64,000 nt of DNA from Blasia pusilla (lineage: Eukaryota; Marchantiophyta; Marchantiopsida; Blasiales). A program made the position numbers and the translations under genes. Numbering within the stretch: the stretch's first letter is position 1; every line of letters starts with the position of its first letter. The notes under the pieces were generated by a model. It did not search any database and was not told the DNA's origin. It worked only from the letters and a program-made list of their open reading frames with translations. The stretch covers positions 18,538,001 to 18,602,000 of the forward strand of contig CM114273.1 of the NCBI GenBank assembly GCA_050084515.1. The letters are read 5' to 3'. Shown here in pieces: positions 54,526-64,000 of the stretch.

Positions 54526-56430
54526 TTGATAGGTTCCTATTTTCCTCTCACTCACTTCACTACACTCGCAGAGCTCGATTTTTCTGCAAATGGATTCCTA
54601 GGTGCCAGTCCCAAATGCTTCGGGAGTCTATTCCGATTGCAGCAATTGGTTCTCAGCCGTAACAGGGTGGATTGTCCCGTTCCTTTGGAGTTGGACACAC
54701 AGCTCATTGGCCCCATAACTGCCGGGATAGAGCAGCTCATGAACTTGGACTATCTAATGGTCTCTAACAATCAGCTATCTGGTCCCATTCCAAGTACGAT
54801 GTGCGCAGATTTTCAAGTACTCAGGTTTCATCCAGCATCAGGGAGTACTCGACCACTCTTACAACAATCTGTCAGGCGAAATCCCTCCTCAAATGGAAGA
54901 CTATGTTGTGGTTGTGGAGCTGATCTTGGCATGCAATCAGTTCAGGGGACCTGTCCTAGCGGAGCTCGCCAGTTGGGGAGGCCCACAAGCTGCGAGGTTT
55001 GAACCAGGCATGCAATCAATTCACTAGGACTATTCCTCCAGATCTCGGTAACATGGGCAGCTTGGTGAAGCTCATCTTGACGGGGAATCATCTCTCGTGC
55101 CCCTTGCTTGACAGGCTAGGAAACTTGAGCAATCTTCCTCACCTGGATGTGAGTGACAATCAGCTCATGGGTGAAATACCCGTGACTGTGATGCAGTTGT
55201 CGGCAATCGTGTGGCTGAATTTGCAGTAGAATAGATTCACTGGCACCATAGCTGGATTGCTCTCTCAGAGTGTGAATTGGCATCAAATGCAGACTCTGAA
55301 CTTGAATCACACGCCTTGAGTGGGCATAGTCCAAGCAACATTGGCAACCTCACCGGTCTGTTGTATCTTGACTTGAGCAAGAATGCTTTCAACGGCAGCA
55401 CCCCCGGTGATGTCGGCAACTTGCTGCAGCTCCAGTTTCTCGATGTATCAAGCAACCACATCACCGGAGAAATTTCTGAAGGCATATGTGAACTCTCGAA
55501 CCTTGAGTACTTGAATATGTCAGACAATGCACTGTGGGGCAAAGTTCCGACCAGTGGAATCTGTATGAATTTCAGTGCTTCCGCATTCTTGGAGAATATC
55601 GGACTCTTTGGTAATGTCCTCAACTCTATCTGCCAGTCGTATGTGGACCCTAACACAACAACGTCTCTCCTGAGTATGGGAGCCATACTGGGAATTACAA
55701 TTGGAAGCACAATAGCATTTCTTAGCGTTATTGTCGTGCTTCTGAAGTGGAGGTTGGCTAGGCAGAAAGCCCTCGCTGCCCTATTGAGAGAAGACCAAAT
55801 TGAACAACAATCTGGAATCCAGTGTCCATGTGACTCTGGGAAATAGGAATTAGGAGCCGCTCAACATCAATGTTGCAATGTTCTAACGGCCTCTCCTCCG
55901 GCTCACCCTAGCTGACATTCTACAAGCCACCAACAGCTTCTGCAAGACCAACATCATCGGCGATGGTGGCTTCGGGACGATGTACAAGGTTGTGCTTCCC
56001 GACTGCAGAACTGTGGCCATCCAGAAGCTAGTGCAGGCCCGCACTCAGGGAAACCGAGAGTTCTTGGCAAGGTGAAGCACCGAAACCAGGTGCCCTTGTT
56101 AGATCACTGCTCTTTTGGAGAGAAGAAGTTGTTGGTGTACGAGTACATGGTGACGCATGGCAATGGGATCGGCTCGTGGGTTGGCATTTCTTCACCATGG
56201 TTTTATTCCTCACATGATTCAACATGTCTTACAAACAGCAATATTTTGCTGGATGCCGATTTTGAACCGAGAGTGGCTGATTTTGGTCTGGCTGGCTCAT
56301 CAGTGCTTACGAAACCCATGTGAGCACGGCCATTGCCGGCACATTCGACTATATTCCTCGCGGCCGACCATGCTTCAGGTGGTCAAGATTCTCAAGGACA
56401 TTGAAGGAAGCCAAGAAATACCAGCCTAAG
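54526..56430 (+). pseudogene. LRR receptor-like kinase pseudogene, EMS1/EXS-like
   Basis: Leucine-rich repeats occur in at least three frames: LTHFTTLAELDFSANGF, LDYLMVSNNQLSGPIPS (54740-54800), IPPDLGNMGSLVKLILTGNH (55029-55088) and LDLSKNAFNGSTPGDVGN (55367-55420). Then a transmembrane segment GAILGITIGSTIAFLSVIVV (55681 on) and the juxtamembrane part. The kinase has LADILQATNSF, IIGDGGFGTMYK, VAIQKL (Gln instead of the catalytic Lys), QGNREF, a damaged HRD region, TNSNILLDADFEPRVADFGL (DFG kept) and AIAGTFDYIP; it then jumps to RPTMLQVVKILKDIEG, so most of the C-lobe is deleted. EMS1-type kinases set anther cell fate in flowering plants; this copy is dead. Confidence 0.85.
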
Positions 56431-58974
56431 ACAATCCCCTACTTGACTTTCAGGTGCGGTTTCCGTTTTGCCTCTCAACCACGTGTTTTTACTTCGTCCA
56501 TTTCACTTCTTCTTTGGGGTTCTGCTTCGATGTCGTAGCTGCGTGTATGCTTCTTTGCCTAGCTCATCGATCACAAGTGCAAGAACTTCTTTGCCTAGCT
56601 CATTGATCACAAGTGCAAGAATTCTCTGACGTCTCGGGAAGCTAGGCAATGTTGTCGATCTACCGAAGGCATCAGAGATTGCTGTTTGTAGAAACGCTAG
56701 CCGTTTGCTCATGCTGCACGTTTGATTCGCCTAGGAGTCTGTGTCGGCCCTGTGCAGTGGGAGCTCTCTCGATTGCTTAAGTAGAAGGTGAGTGGGAAGA
56801 TGTGGATCAGAGATTTTTATAACAACCGACTGGTTTGTGGTTGTTCGTGTGGTCTTCGCAGCTCCATCATCAATACTCTCATTCCCACATATACCGAGCC
56901 AACCACTCAAGCACCGATTATGATGCAACACGGAGATATGATGCTGCGACTGCTCTCCCCTTGAGATTCTCCCAAAGCCAGAGCATAGGGCAACGTTCAA
57001 CACGAGGCTGAGGCAAGGAGTCTTGGAGAAGCAGCAGCTGACTACCAGATTTACAGTTTTGGTCAGAACTCCAGCAAGAAAGAATTTGGAATTTCGAAGA
57101 ACAGCTTCAGCAGAATTCATTGGGACAACACAAGGTATCTGAAGGGCCAAGCAGTAATCAGATTTACAGCCCAAATTTCACTCAGATGGAGCTGCATAGA
57201 AAATCTCAGCTTTGGCAAAGATTTGATTTCCAGCCCCAACTCTTCAAGGGGAGGAACAACATTGGTAGGGATCATAATGGGATCTAACCTGCAAAACAAG
57301 CGGTTTGATCCCATATTCCAACGAGGGATGTATGTTATGCAAAATGACAGAGCGCTTTACTTCTGATGTGATGTCTCGGCATTGTAGGGATCTTGACAGA
57401 CCGTTCACCTTCTTGTGGCCTTTCTTCAGTACATTTGCCCCACATGTCTCATCTGATTTTGGTCATGGAGATCATCTCTTGGAGTTTCTCTCCTGTTTCC
57501 TCTAGGTCACCAAAGTCATCAGCAAACATAAGGGCAACAGCAGAGTTGTTGCCCACCCGAATGCTAGTCCACTATCCTCCATTGTGTTCTAGCAAATCTT
57601 CTCCACCACCCTCCACATTTTAATTTTCTTTATGTTTTTCTAGCTTTGTGAACAGATGAAAGCTATAAGTATGGACTGGAAAACGGACAAAAGGAGAGAT
57701 AGATAGAGACTGCTTATTATGGAGCAATCTCTTGGAAGCTGCTTCTGATTGTGTCTTGACATTGTGTAAAAAATTACTATTGCTTGACCTGGTACAGCGA
57801 GTAACTCAATGAACTGATTGTCTCTTGGCTGCCATTTAGTTTGCATATGCACTTGATTGATTTCTTCCAAAGTTTTATAACAAGCAAGTATTGTAGAGGA
57901 AGAGTGTGGGCAGCCAGGTTTTGAAGAGTATTGTTATTTCCACAGATTGAGACTAAGTTTGATAGAGGATGTTGGTCTGATATTGGTGACAATAGTTGCG
58001 GCTCTAAATGATTTTGACAGATGTGGTTTAGTGCCATCTAATGATGTGCAGATCGATGAGGAGCAAGGATTGAGTCAATGATTCCCCAAGCTGAAGGCAT
58101 GGATGTAAAGGCGGTTTTGTGATCATAATTGGGGGTTATTCTTGTTTGTATGTGTGCATCAATCCCCGCCATGGACGTGTATGCTTTATATTCTACTTTG
58201 AGATGTTTGTTATGAACCCTTCTCAGGTTCATAACAAAAGAATTATCTTTATGTGTGAGCATGTGCAAAGAAGAGAGACCAGCATAATTATCTCCTTTTA
58301 CAAATAGCTAGTATTGGCTAATTATCCATCCATAATTTCAAAAAATTAGCTATTAACTTACTTGTCAAATCAGAACTTTATCATGATGGGACTCTCCTTG
58401 TTAATAACTATTGAATGTTTGGAATTCATGTTGTTCATCCAGCAGCTATTGGAGTGAGTTAACTTTGAATGAGGAGCGTAAGGACCTGGAATTTGTCAAG
58501 ATCAAACCTAAAAAATCGACAGCAAGGGAGCAACCAAGCTTGAGTTTGTGGAGAAGAGCTCCAAAAATCCACCAAACTTGCTTCACAGAATTTACAGTGA
58601 GATCTTCACTTCCTCTCACAAAGTTCATGGTCAAAGATTAGGTGAGTCCCATGCCTTCTTAAACAATATTCATGTTTTCTACCAAGTTTTCATGACACTC
58701 TAATAGCCTACTAAGTAACCACTTGCCAGTATGTGTGGTAGGTGAACTGATATAGAAGACTATTTAACATGCAGTTCATCTATCCCAATCATGGCATTGT
58801 GCTACCTAAGACTGGATAGACATATAAAGCCATAGATTTCCCCATTCTAATTTTTTGGAAGTGCTTTTTTATTTTCCAGATTTGAGGTTAAATTGAGGAA
58901 GCCTATTGAATCTAAGCAAAATAGCTATAGTTGGAGTACCCATTTTTTTATGTTTCTAGTTTTTTAGACCATCA
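56431..58974. other. Intergenic stretch, no gene recognised
   Basis: A short direct repeat TTCTTTGCCTAGCTCAT-GATCACAAGTGCAAGAA (56550-56625) is present. Otherwise only short frames without recognisable domains. Confidence 0.55.
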
Positions 58975-59130
58975 AAATGACGCATGTAGAGGCCCCTTGC
59001 AATAGGAGATCTGTCTTTGAGAGAGAATGGGTTGCCACTCATGACGAGAAGATTTACAAAGGAAATTGCACACGAAAATCCAACACATTAGGCCTCGACT
59101 GGCCGCATGCTTTGGATGTATTTTGAAGAA

Positions 59131-59555
59131 AGCAACTCGTCGGAGTCCGACGAGTTGCTCGACTCGCCGCATTTTTTGGATGTTTTTTAAGAAAGCAACT
59201 CGTCGGAGTCCGACGAGTTGTTTTATTCGAAACTGTTTTTGCAGGTTTTTTGATGTTTTTGGCCGAAAGCAACTCGTCGTAGTTCGACAGGTTGCATTCG
59301 GAAGTTGGGAGCTACATTTTTGGCGTCAAATTGCAGTTTTCATTGAAATTGCACAACCTGTCGGACTCCGACGGGTTGATATATTCATTTTTGATACAGA
59401 TTAATTGACAATCCGTCGGAGTCCGACGGGTTGAAATCATGCAATCACAAGTCTCAATGCAATCCGTCGGACTCCGATGGGTTGCAAAATTTAGCTCGTT
59501 GCTTCAATCCGACCTTGAGTTATAACGACTTGTCGAAATTCAACGGGTTGCAAGA
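59131..59555. repeat. Palindrome cluster, copy B
   Basis: 59131-59159 is a 29-bp perfect palindrome around one central base (arms AGCAACTCGTCGGA and TCCGACGAGTTGCT). 59196-59220 is the same 25-bp core. Others at 59270, 59353, 59409-59433, 59460 and 59528 have CCC/GGG arms. Confidence 0.95.
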
Positions 59556-59577
59556 ATCCATGTAACTTACAAAATTT

Positions 59578-60430
59578 CTTATATTAAGTTTGGATGTGCA
59601 AGATTGTATCGGAAGAGAATGTCACCCACCACTGGATCTTGGATTGCGATCTGGTGAAGAAAGTGTTCACGACGCACCCGATAGAGTAAAAAGGGTTCTT
59701 GGATGACGTCTTTGTAAATGAGTTGTTGGCAAAGGGTGTACAAATCAAAAAAAAGATTTGTGCAAATAAATTTTATTTCCCAAGATGCAGTCGTCACAAT
59801 CCTTTGTTGGTCGAAGATACAGGCTACCAAGAAGAGCGTTGCATTGGAACTTGAGCGAAGGTAGAAAGTGTCTGTGTCTGAGCGAGCAAAATTCATCCAA
59901 GTTGCAGTATCTGCAGTTACGAAATACACGACAAGGAAGATGCGGCGTTACATCGTCATTCTCAACCCCGAATTCGGTCTGAATTTTTACAAGGAGCTGA
60001 AGGCGATAATCAAGCGTCAACGGAAAAGGGATGAAGATCCGCAAGGTCGGATTGGGGAGAAAGTGTCTCTCGATCGCGTGCATCGATTTGCCTTGTCTGG
60101 AATAAGCGAATTTAGAAGAATACGAATGATGAAAATCAATCTCGAGGGCACAGAAGCCCAGACGAGGGCGGCATATCATCCTCCGGGTGTCTCTGATCCA
60201 GTGATCTCCCATTGGCTCCGCAAATGATCGTTCTGGGACACGTTGCGACTTATCGGGAAGTCCATACTCGACGATTTCCAAGCGGAGTTGAAAAGAATAG
60301 AGCCACTTCCGGAGGAAGCAAACGTGGAGAGTGTTGTAGATTTTGAACTTTGGTTCGATAACATCCGGGATAAGCCCATAAAAAATCCAAGATTCAAGAC
60401 GATGTTCAAGGATTGCATCCTCCCTTAGGC
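59578..60430 (+). pseudogene. Middle coding part of the ParB-methyltransferase gene, copy B
   Basis: Plus-strand frame: IVSEENVTHHWILDCDLVKK, then after a shift DAVVTILCWSKIQATKKSVA, then RRYIVILNPEFGLNFYKELK and VHRFALSGISEFRR, a stop at 60225-60227, and SILDDFQAELKRIEPLPEEA with VVDFELWFDNIRDKP up to TAG at 60426-60428. The last three share one frame with a single stop between, so this was one long exon. Mostly helical; family not recognised. It would follow the ParB-like domain of copy A, being the part deleted there. Confidence 0.45.
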
Positions 60431-60604
60431 AGACCTTGACGAAGAAATCGAGAGGAAAAAAAAGATTTCGCAAAGAAGAAGTGAGATCGCTAAGAGCAGG
60501 CGGCTTATGCAGTCCGACTAAGAGTTGCCCAACGTATGGTGTTCAAGTACCTCGTTCATTGTAAGAATGTAGATACCTGACGAAAAATATTAGCAACATG
60601 CAAA

Positions 60605-61150
60605 TTGTGGGCTTCTCCGTATGATGGAGAGGGGTTCTCCATGTACGATGCGAAGATGGCTGAGAGCATGACCGAATGGGAGGTGGAGAAATGCCTGATT
60701 TGGTTGGACTTCAACGACCTTGAGGACATTACCGAGAAAGATCTACGCTTGCTTTATAATGCAATGGCCGTAGGATGGGACGACATCCCTAATTTTGTGC
60801 AGCCTTAAGACTTTTTCGAAAGAGATGCGAAAGAGCAAGCCCTCGAGCCAGCGGAGTTGGCTTCCAAGGTCCACACAGCCAAAGATAAATCTACAGCGGG
60901 TCTCAAAGGCAAGGCGAGGAGATCGGAGAATTCCGAGGCCGAGTCTTCCTAAAGAAAGGCTGAAGATTCAAGGCCAGAGCCAGAATCGTCCGGACGAGCG
61001 GGGATAGAGGGTCGGACCAGGTCTTCTGTTTAAAAAACCCCACCAGAGTCTGAGATCATAGACCCCAACAAGTCGAACGCAGACTTGGGAGAAGCGGAAG
61101 TGAGAGGCGCCAGGGTTGTCCCAAGGAGAATACAGTCCATCATCCTTGGG
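60605..61150 (+). pseudogene. Acidic/basic linker part of the same gene, copy B
   Basis: YDGEGFSMYDAKMAESMTEW, KCLIWLDFNDLEDITEKDL and MAVGWDDIPNFVQP, then a stop and a Lys/Glu/Ser-rich linker (ELASKVHTAKDKSTAG, RRSENSEAESS) leading to the methyltransferase part. No known domain. Confidence 0.4.
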
Positions 61151-61159
61151 AAGACATAG

Positions 61160-61620
61160 AGAAAGAACGACCCAGACAAGCGTCATCCTTCAATTCACGA
61201 ATCTACTGGATGAGTTGAAAAGTTTCAATTCTCAAGCGTCGACATCCGCCATGGAGAAATTGACAACGCTGAGACGGAAGCTTCAACGAAACGGGTACGT
61301 TCCCTGGACGGTCCAAGGAGTGGTCGAAGAGGTGGCGGTGGGTCTGTTGATTGCTGATTTGCCCTCGGGGTTGCGATTGTGGGACGAGAATCCTTCCGAC
61401 GGAGTCCCACACTAGAATGTTCCCCTTTCTTATGTTTAGATCGCTCTCCTGTTTTCCTTTGCAGACGCTTATCTGAGTGATAGGGGCTGCTTCTTAGTTT
61501 TGGCTGGAGGGAGCGAGGACGAGCTTTTTAACCTCTAGTGTGTCAAGAAGTCGCTAAAGTGGAGGACGACGCAATTGTGGATCATCAAGAATGAATATCC
61601 ACTCCAATCCGCGACGAGTC
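61160..61620 (+). pseudogene. Beta-class methyltransferase fold, N-terminal half, copy B
   Basis: SVILQFTNLLDELKSF, RNGYVPWTVQGVVEEVAVGL, LIADLPSGLRLWDENPSD, NVPLSYV-stop-IALLFSFADAYLSD, RGCFLVLAGGSEDELFNL, WIIKNEYPLQSAT. ADLPSG takes the place of ADPPYN. Two to three stops (61413, 61438, 61538) show decay. Parallel to 11062-11518 of copy A. Confidence 0.55.
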
Positions 61621-61744
61621 AAATTCGGATAAGGCTCTATTCCTGTCTGCAGATTGTATTTTTTCGATGTTTGTCTTTGTCCGTGAGCAATCCATTGAAA
61701 GGCGACATGTTGCTGGCTTAGAGTAGCCCATGCTTGGCTGAGAG

Positions 61745-61990
61745 CAACACGTCGTTTTCGACATGTTGCATCTTTCCCAGATACACAGGGAAACGTATCA
61801 CCACCTGCAACCCGTCGAAACCCGACGGGTTGCAGGTGACTAAGCTTTTTCCTTGTGTTTCCGGAAAGTTGCAACGCGTCTGAAAGCGACGGATTGCTCT
61901 TAGCTAACTATGGGCTGCTCTAAGCCAGTAACCCGTCGCCTTTTGACGGGTTGGTCAGGGACAAAAACAACCCGGTCGGATTTTGACAAG
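61745..61990. repeat. Palindromes between the methyltransferase halves, copy B
   Basis: 61802-61838 has 16-bp perfect arms (CACCTGCAACCCGTCG and its complement) around a 5-base loop, longer than other units because the flanks also pair. Weaker units near 61870, 61925 and 61970. Confidence 0.9.
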
Positions 61991-62169
61991 ATGCTCCAAT
62001 ATTATTATTATAAAGAAGTTCTCTAGGAATAAGCAAAGTTTTTTGGTGACGTGGTGCCCATTATGTCACCATATTGAGAGTAGACTAGTGGCCAAGTTGA
62101 TGATATTATTTCCAACGTGTTTCTCTAAAGATAGGCCACTCATATGTTTGCTGCTTCGTTTGGCCCGAG

Positions 62170-62636
62170 CACAACTTCTAGGTGTTTAAGATTCTGGTTC
62201 CATGCTCCGATGGGTATAGCTTAGATAATTTATACAATTCCCCCCCGAAAATTTTCATGCAAGACGGTACCCAACTATTTGGAGGATGGGAAAAGTCACC
62301 AGCCGTGATGCAAATGCTCATCGAGCTCTGTTCAAGGCCGGATGATTTGGTGTTCGACTTAGTTGGCCTTCCAGGGGCGAATATCAAAAGGGTCTGGCAG
62401 AGTGGAAAGAATATTCTCTGCCTCGAGGGAAGACATGGACTGTTTGGCCTTTGCAAGGAGGCAAGGTAGATTACTACAAGCTAGTTAGGGCATACAATAT
62501 TCTTTAGAAGCCAAGAGCTCAGGTTTCAGACCCACCATTGGTAGTGACATCATTGTCACTTCCATCGATTTCAAAAATCGGGAGAGCGAGGTCGAAAGTA
62601 ATTTTGTAAGAGCTTTCGCACGATGACGAGTGAGTT
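62170..62636 (+). pseudogene. Beta-class methyltransferase fold, C-terminal half, copy B
   Basis: VFKILVPCSDGYSLDNLY, WEKSPAVMQMLIELCSRPDD, LVFDLVGLPGANIKRVW, QSGKNILCLEGRHGLFGLC, TAG at 62467-62469, then a linker and HDDE with TGA. The SAM motif DLVGLPG agrees with DLVGLSG in copy A, so the change from DPFxGxG is shared by both copies. Confidence 0.6.
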
Positions 62637-62864
62637 CAAAGAACTCAAGGACGTGGCTTGACTACAACGTTTGGAGTAGGGATTTATTTGATGAAGAGGG
62701 CAAAAGAATTTATAGAATAGATGAAATATACAATTTCGAGCTTCTTTCGGATGTAAGAAAGGATAAGATTTTTTCGAACGATGGTGGTATTTCTAAAAGT
62801 TTGTTGAATATTTTTTGTCTTTTCAAATATGATCGTCTATGTACTTTGAGGACTTCTATTTTGC

Positions 62865-62960
62865 AATCTGTCGGATTTCCACGACTTGCAACTTTTTGAC
62901 CACTGTACCTTTTAAACCACTTCCAGACGACCTGTCGGATTTTGGCAGGTTGGCTGCGTG
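62865..62960. repeat. Degenerate palindromes downstream of the gene, copy B
   Basis: Two weak units (near 62862-62890 and 62930-62955), in the position of cluster 5 of copy A. Confidence 0.6.
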
Positions 62961-63396
62961 AGTGATCGGACTTTTTTCCTGTTGGTCCAACTTAAAAAGC
63001 AGTATGACCGGCTTCTATACTTTGACACCTTCTCCTAGTATCGTCAAACAAGACGTAGGCTTCTTCTCTTCTCTCAGACGTGTTGGATTCCTACTACCCG
63101 TGGGATTGCCATCATGCTAATGGCAATGTTAAGAAATTTAAGCTCACATGGACAGCGATGGAAAAATGTTTGTTGTGATCTTATGATGTCTACTTTTTTC
63201 ACCCCCTGGAAAAAGAAGATTTCTATAGGCTCGAATATGGACCACTACCTACTCTCTTCTAAAGATTACATGAATTTGAAAACAAACAAAAATTTCAAAT
63301 ATGTCAAATTTTTTTTGAAAAGAGGAGGCGGATTTGGCCTTTTTTTTGAAGAGAGATTCTCCTCTCTTGCCCTCTCCTGCCAGAATACCAGCCCCC

Positions 63397-64000
63397 ATAA
63401 TTATCCATTCCCAGAAGATTCCACCAAGAGAAGACTTAGAATAAGAATGAGGATAAAAATGGGAATGGATATGAGAATGAGAATGAGAATGTTTAATTTA
63501 TAGTGAATAGGGATTCAGATTCTCTTGACAAAATTTGACTGACAAGATGAAGATTGGTAGGTGAGATTGTCTAACATGATGGATTCAATTTTGTTGCAAC
63601 CTGTTGGAGTCCGACGGATTGCAGAATTTGGGAATCAGAGAAGTGGGTTGCGAAGCACCCAGTTTCGTAATATGTTTCTGAGTCCCAATGCAAGTTGGAA
63701 CTCGTCGGAGGCCGTTGGGTTGGTACCCCCTTCTTGCCGACCAATCGTCTTCTGAGTCAATTTTGCTAGCATCAAATACGAGACATCATTTGCATGTGCT
63801 AAGGCAACCAATCGTTGGGGACTGTTACGGGATTGTGGAACTGAGGATAGACCTTGTGATCCGTCGGATTGCAAGGGGTTGCCTCGAAACTATGCGTTGT
63901 CGCATTGTAACCCGAGGGATAGAAAAGCGTGCAACTTGTTGGTAACTGACAGGTTGCCCAGATACCTTGCCTATTACCCCAAGATGAAGAAAGCGTGCAA
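63397..64000 (+). mobile_element. ParB-methyltransferase element, copy C (start, runs off the window)
   Basis: From CATAATTATCCATTCC on it matches 7255-8050 of copy A: the GAATRA repeat (63433-63492), TTTAATTTATAGTGAATAG, palindromes from 63595 and the minisatellite near 63900-64000. It follows copy B directly, head to tail. Confidence 0.75.

Larger units (their letters stand above)
58975..63395 (+). mobile_element. ParB-methyltransferase element, copy B (right half)
   Basis: Homologous to 9950-14963 of copy A: palindrome cluster, coding region, methyltransferase halves, further palindromes and the purine-rich end, closing TGCCAGAATACCAGCCCCC at 63395. It keeps about 1.5 kb of coding sequence lost from copy A (59580-61150) but lacks the block equivalent to 12813-13060. 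Confidence 0.7.

Noticed and set aside
59745-60473. Long minus-strand open frame (242 residues) in copy B
   Set aside because: It is the shadow of the plus-strand coding block (ILNPEFGLNFYKELK and others), which lies in line with the methyltransferase exons; the antisense translation shows no family features.
1-64000. tRNA or rRNA genes
   Set aside because: I looked for tRNA-like cloverleaf words and conserved rRNA stretches and saw none apart from retrotransposon primer sites; a tRNAscan run would be decisive.

Overview
The window is nuclear DNA of a land plant. The evidence is a 16-exon plant-type SWC4/DMAP1 gene with short GT-AG introns, an EMS1-like LRR receptor-kinase pseudogene, and plant Copia, Gypsy, Helitron, CACTA-like and MULE-like elements. 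Which lineage it is cannot be fixed from the sequence; the unfamiliar transposon content makes me lean weakly to a non-flowering plant. Most of the window is repetitive, and only the SWC4 gene looks intact.

Layout. 1-922: end of a MULE-like element with a SWIM zinc finger (+). 923-2686: 5'-truncated Gypsy (-). 2687-14963: a roughly 12 kb element with two divergent decayed genes, a MULE/SWIM transposase leftwards and, rightwards, a gene joining a ParB-like domain to a beta-class N6/N4 DNA-methyltransferase fold. Its non-coding parts hold dozens of near-perfect 25-bp palindromes. 14964-16700: non-coding repeats. 16700-20234 and 24040-25236: two halves of one Copia family in opposite orientation, with a candidate solo LTR, a ~400-bp tandem repeat, a CACTA-like end and a CT tract between or inside them. 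28021-33425: SWC4 (-). 35446-40340: Copia element with a perfect target duplication, upstream of SWC4. 43461-45170: Helitron ends and Pif1-like helicase remnants. 45600-52339: two Gypsy copies of one family, the second ending its integrase in a PHD finger. 54526-56430: LRR-kinase pseudogene. 58975-63395 and 63397-64000: two more partial copies of the ParB/methyltransferase element.

The strongest candidate for an undescribed system is that element family. Copies A (about 7.26-14.96 kb) and B (59-63.4 kb) fill each other's gaps. Together they outline a protein with a charged N-terminus, a ParB-like domain (DGNHK), helical regions, then a methyltransferase core in the permuted order IV...I typical of CcrM/HinfI-type enzymes, with DxPS in place of DPPY in both copies. 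The palindromes mostly read CAACCCGTCGGA, one variable base, TCCGACGGGTTG, so their centre is GANTC, the site of CcrM/HinfI enzymes, and some units carry compensatory changes in both arms. A link between the protein and the palindromes is my inference, not shown. All reading frames, exon limits and family calls were made by eye without database searches.
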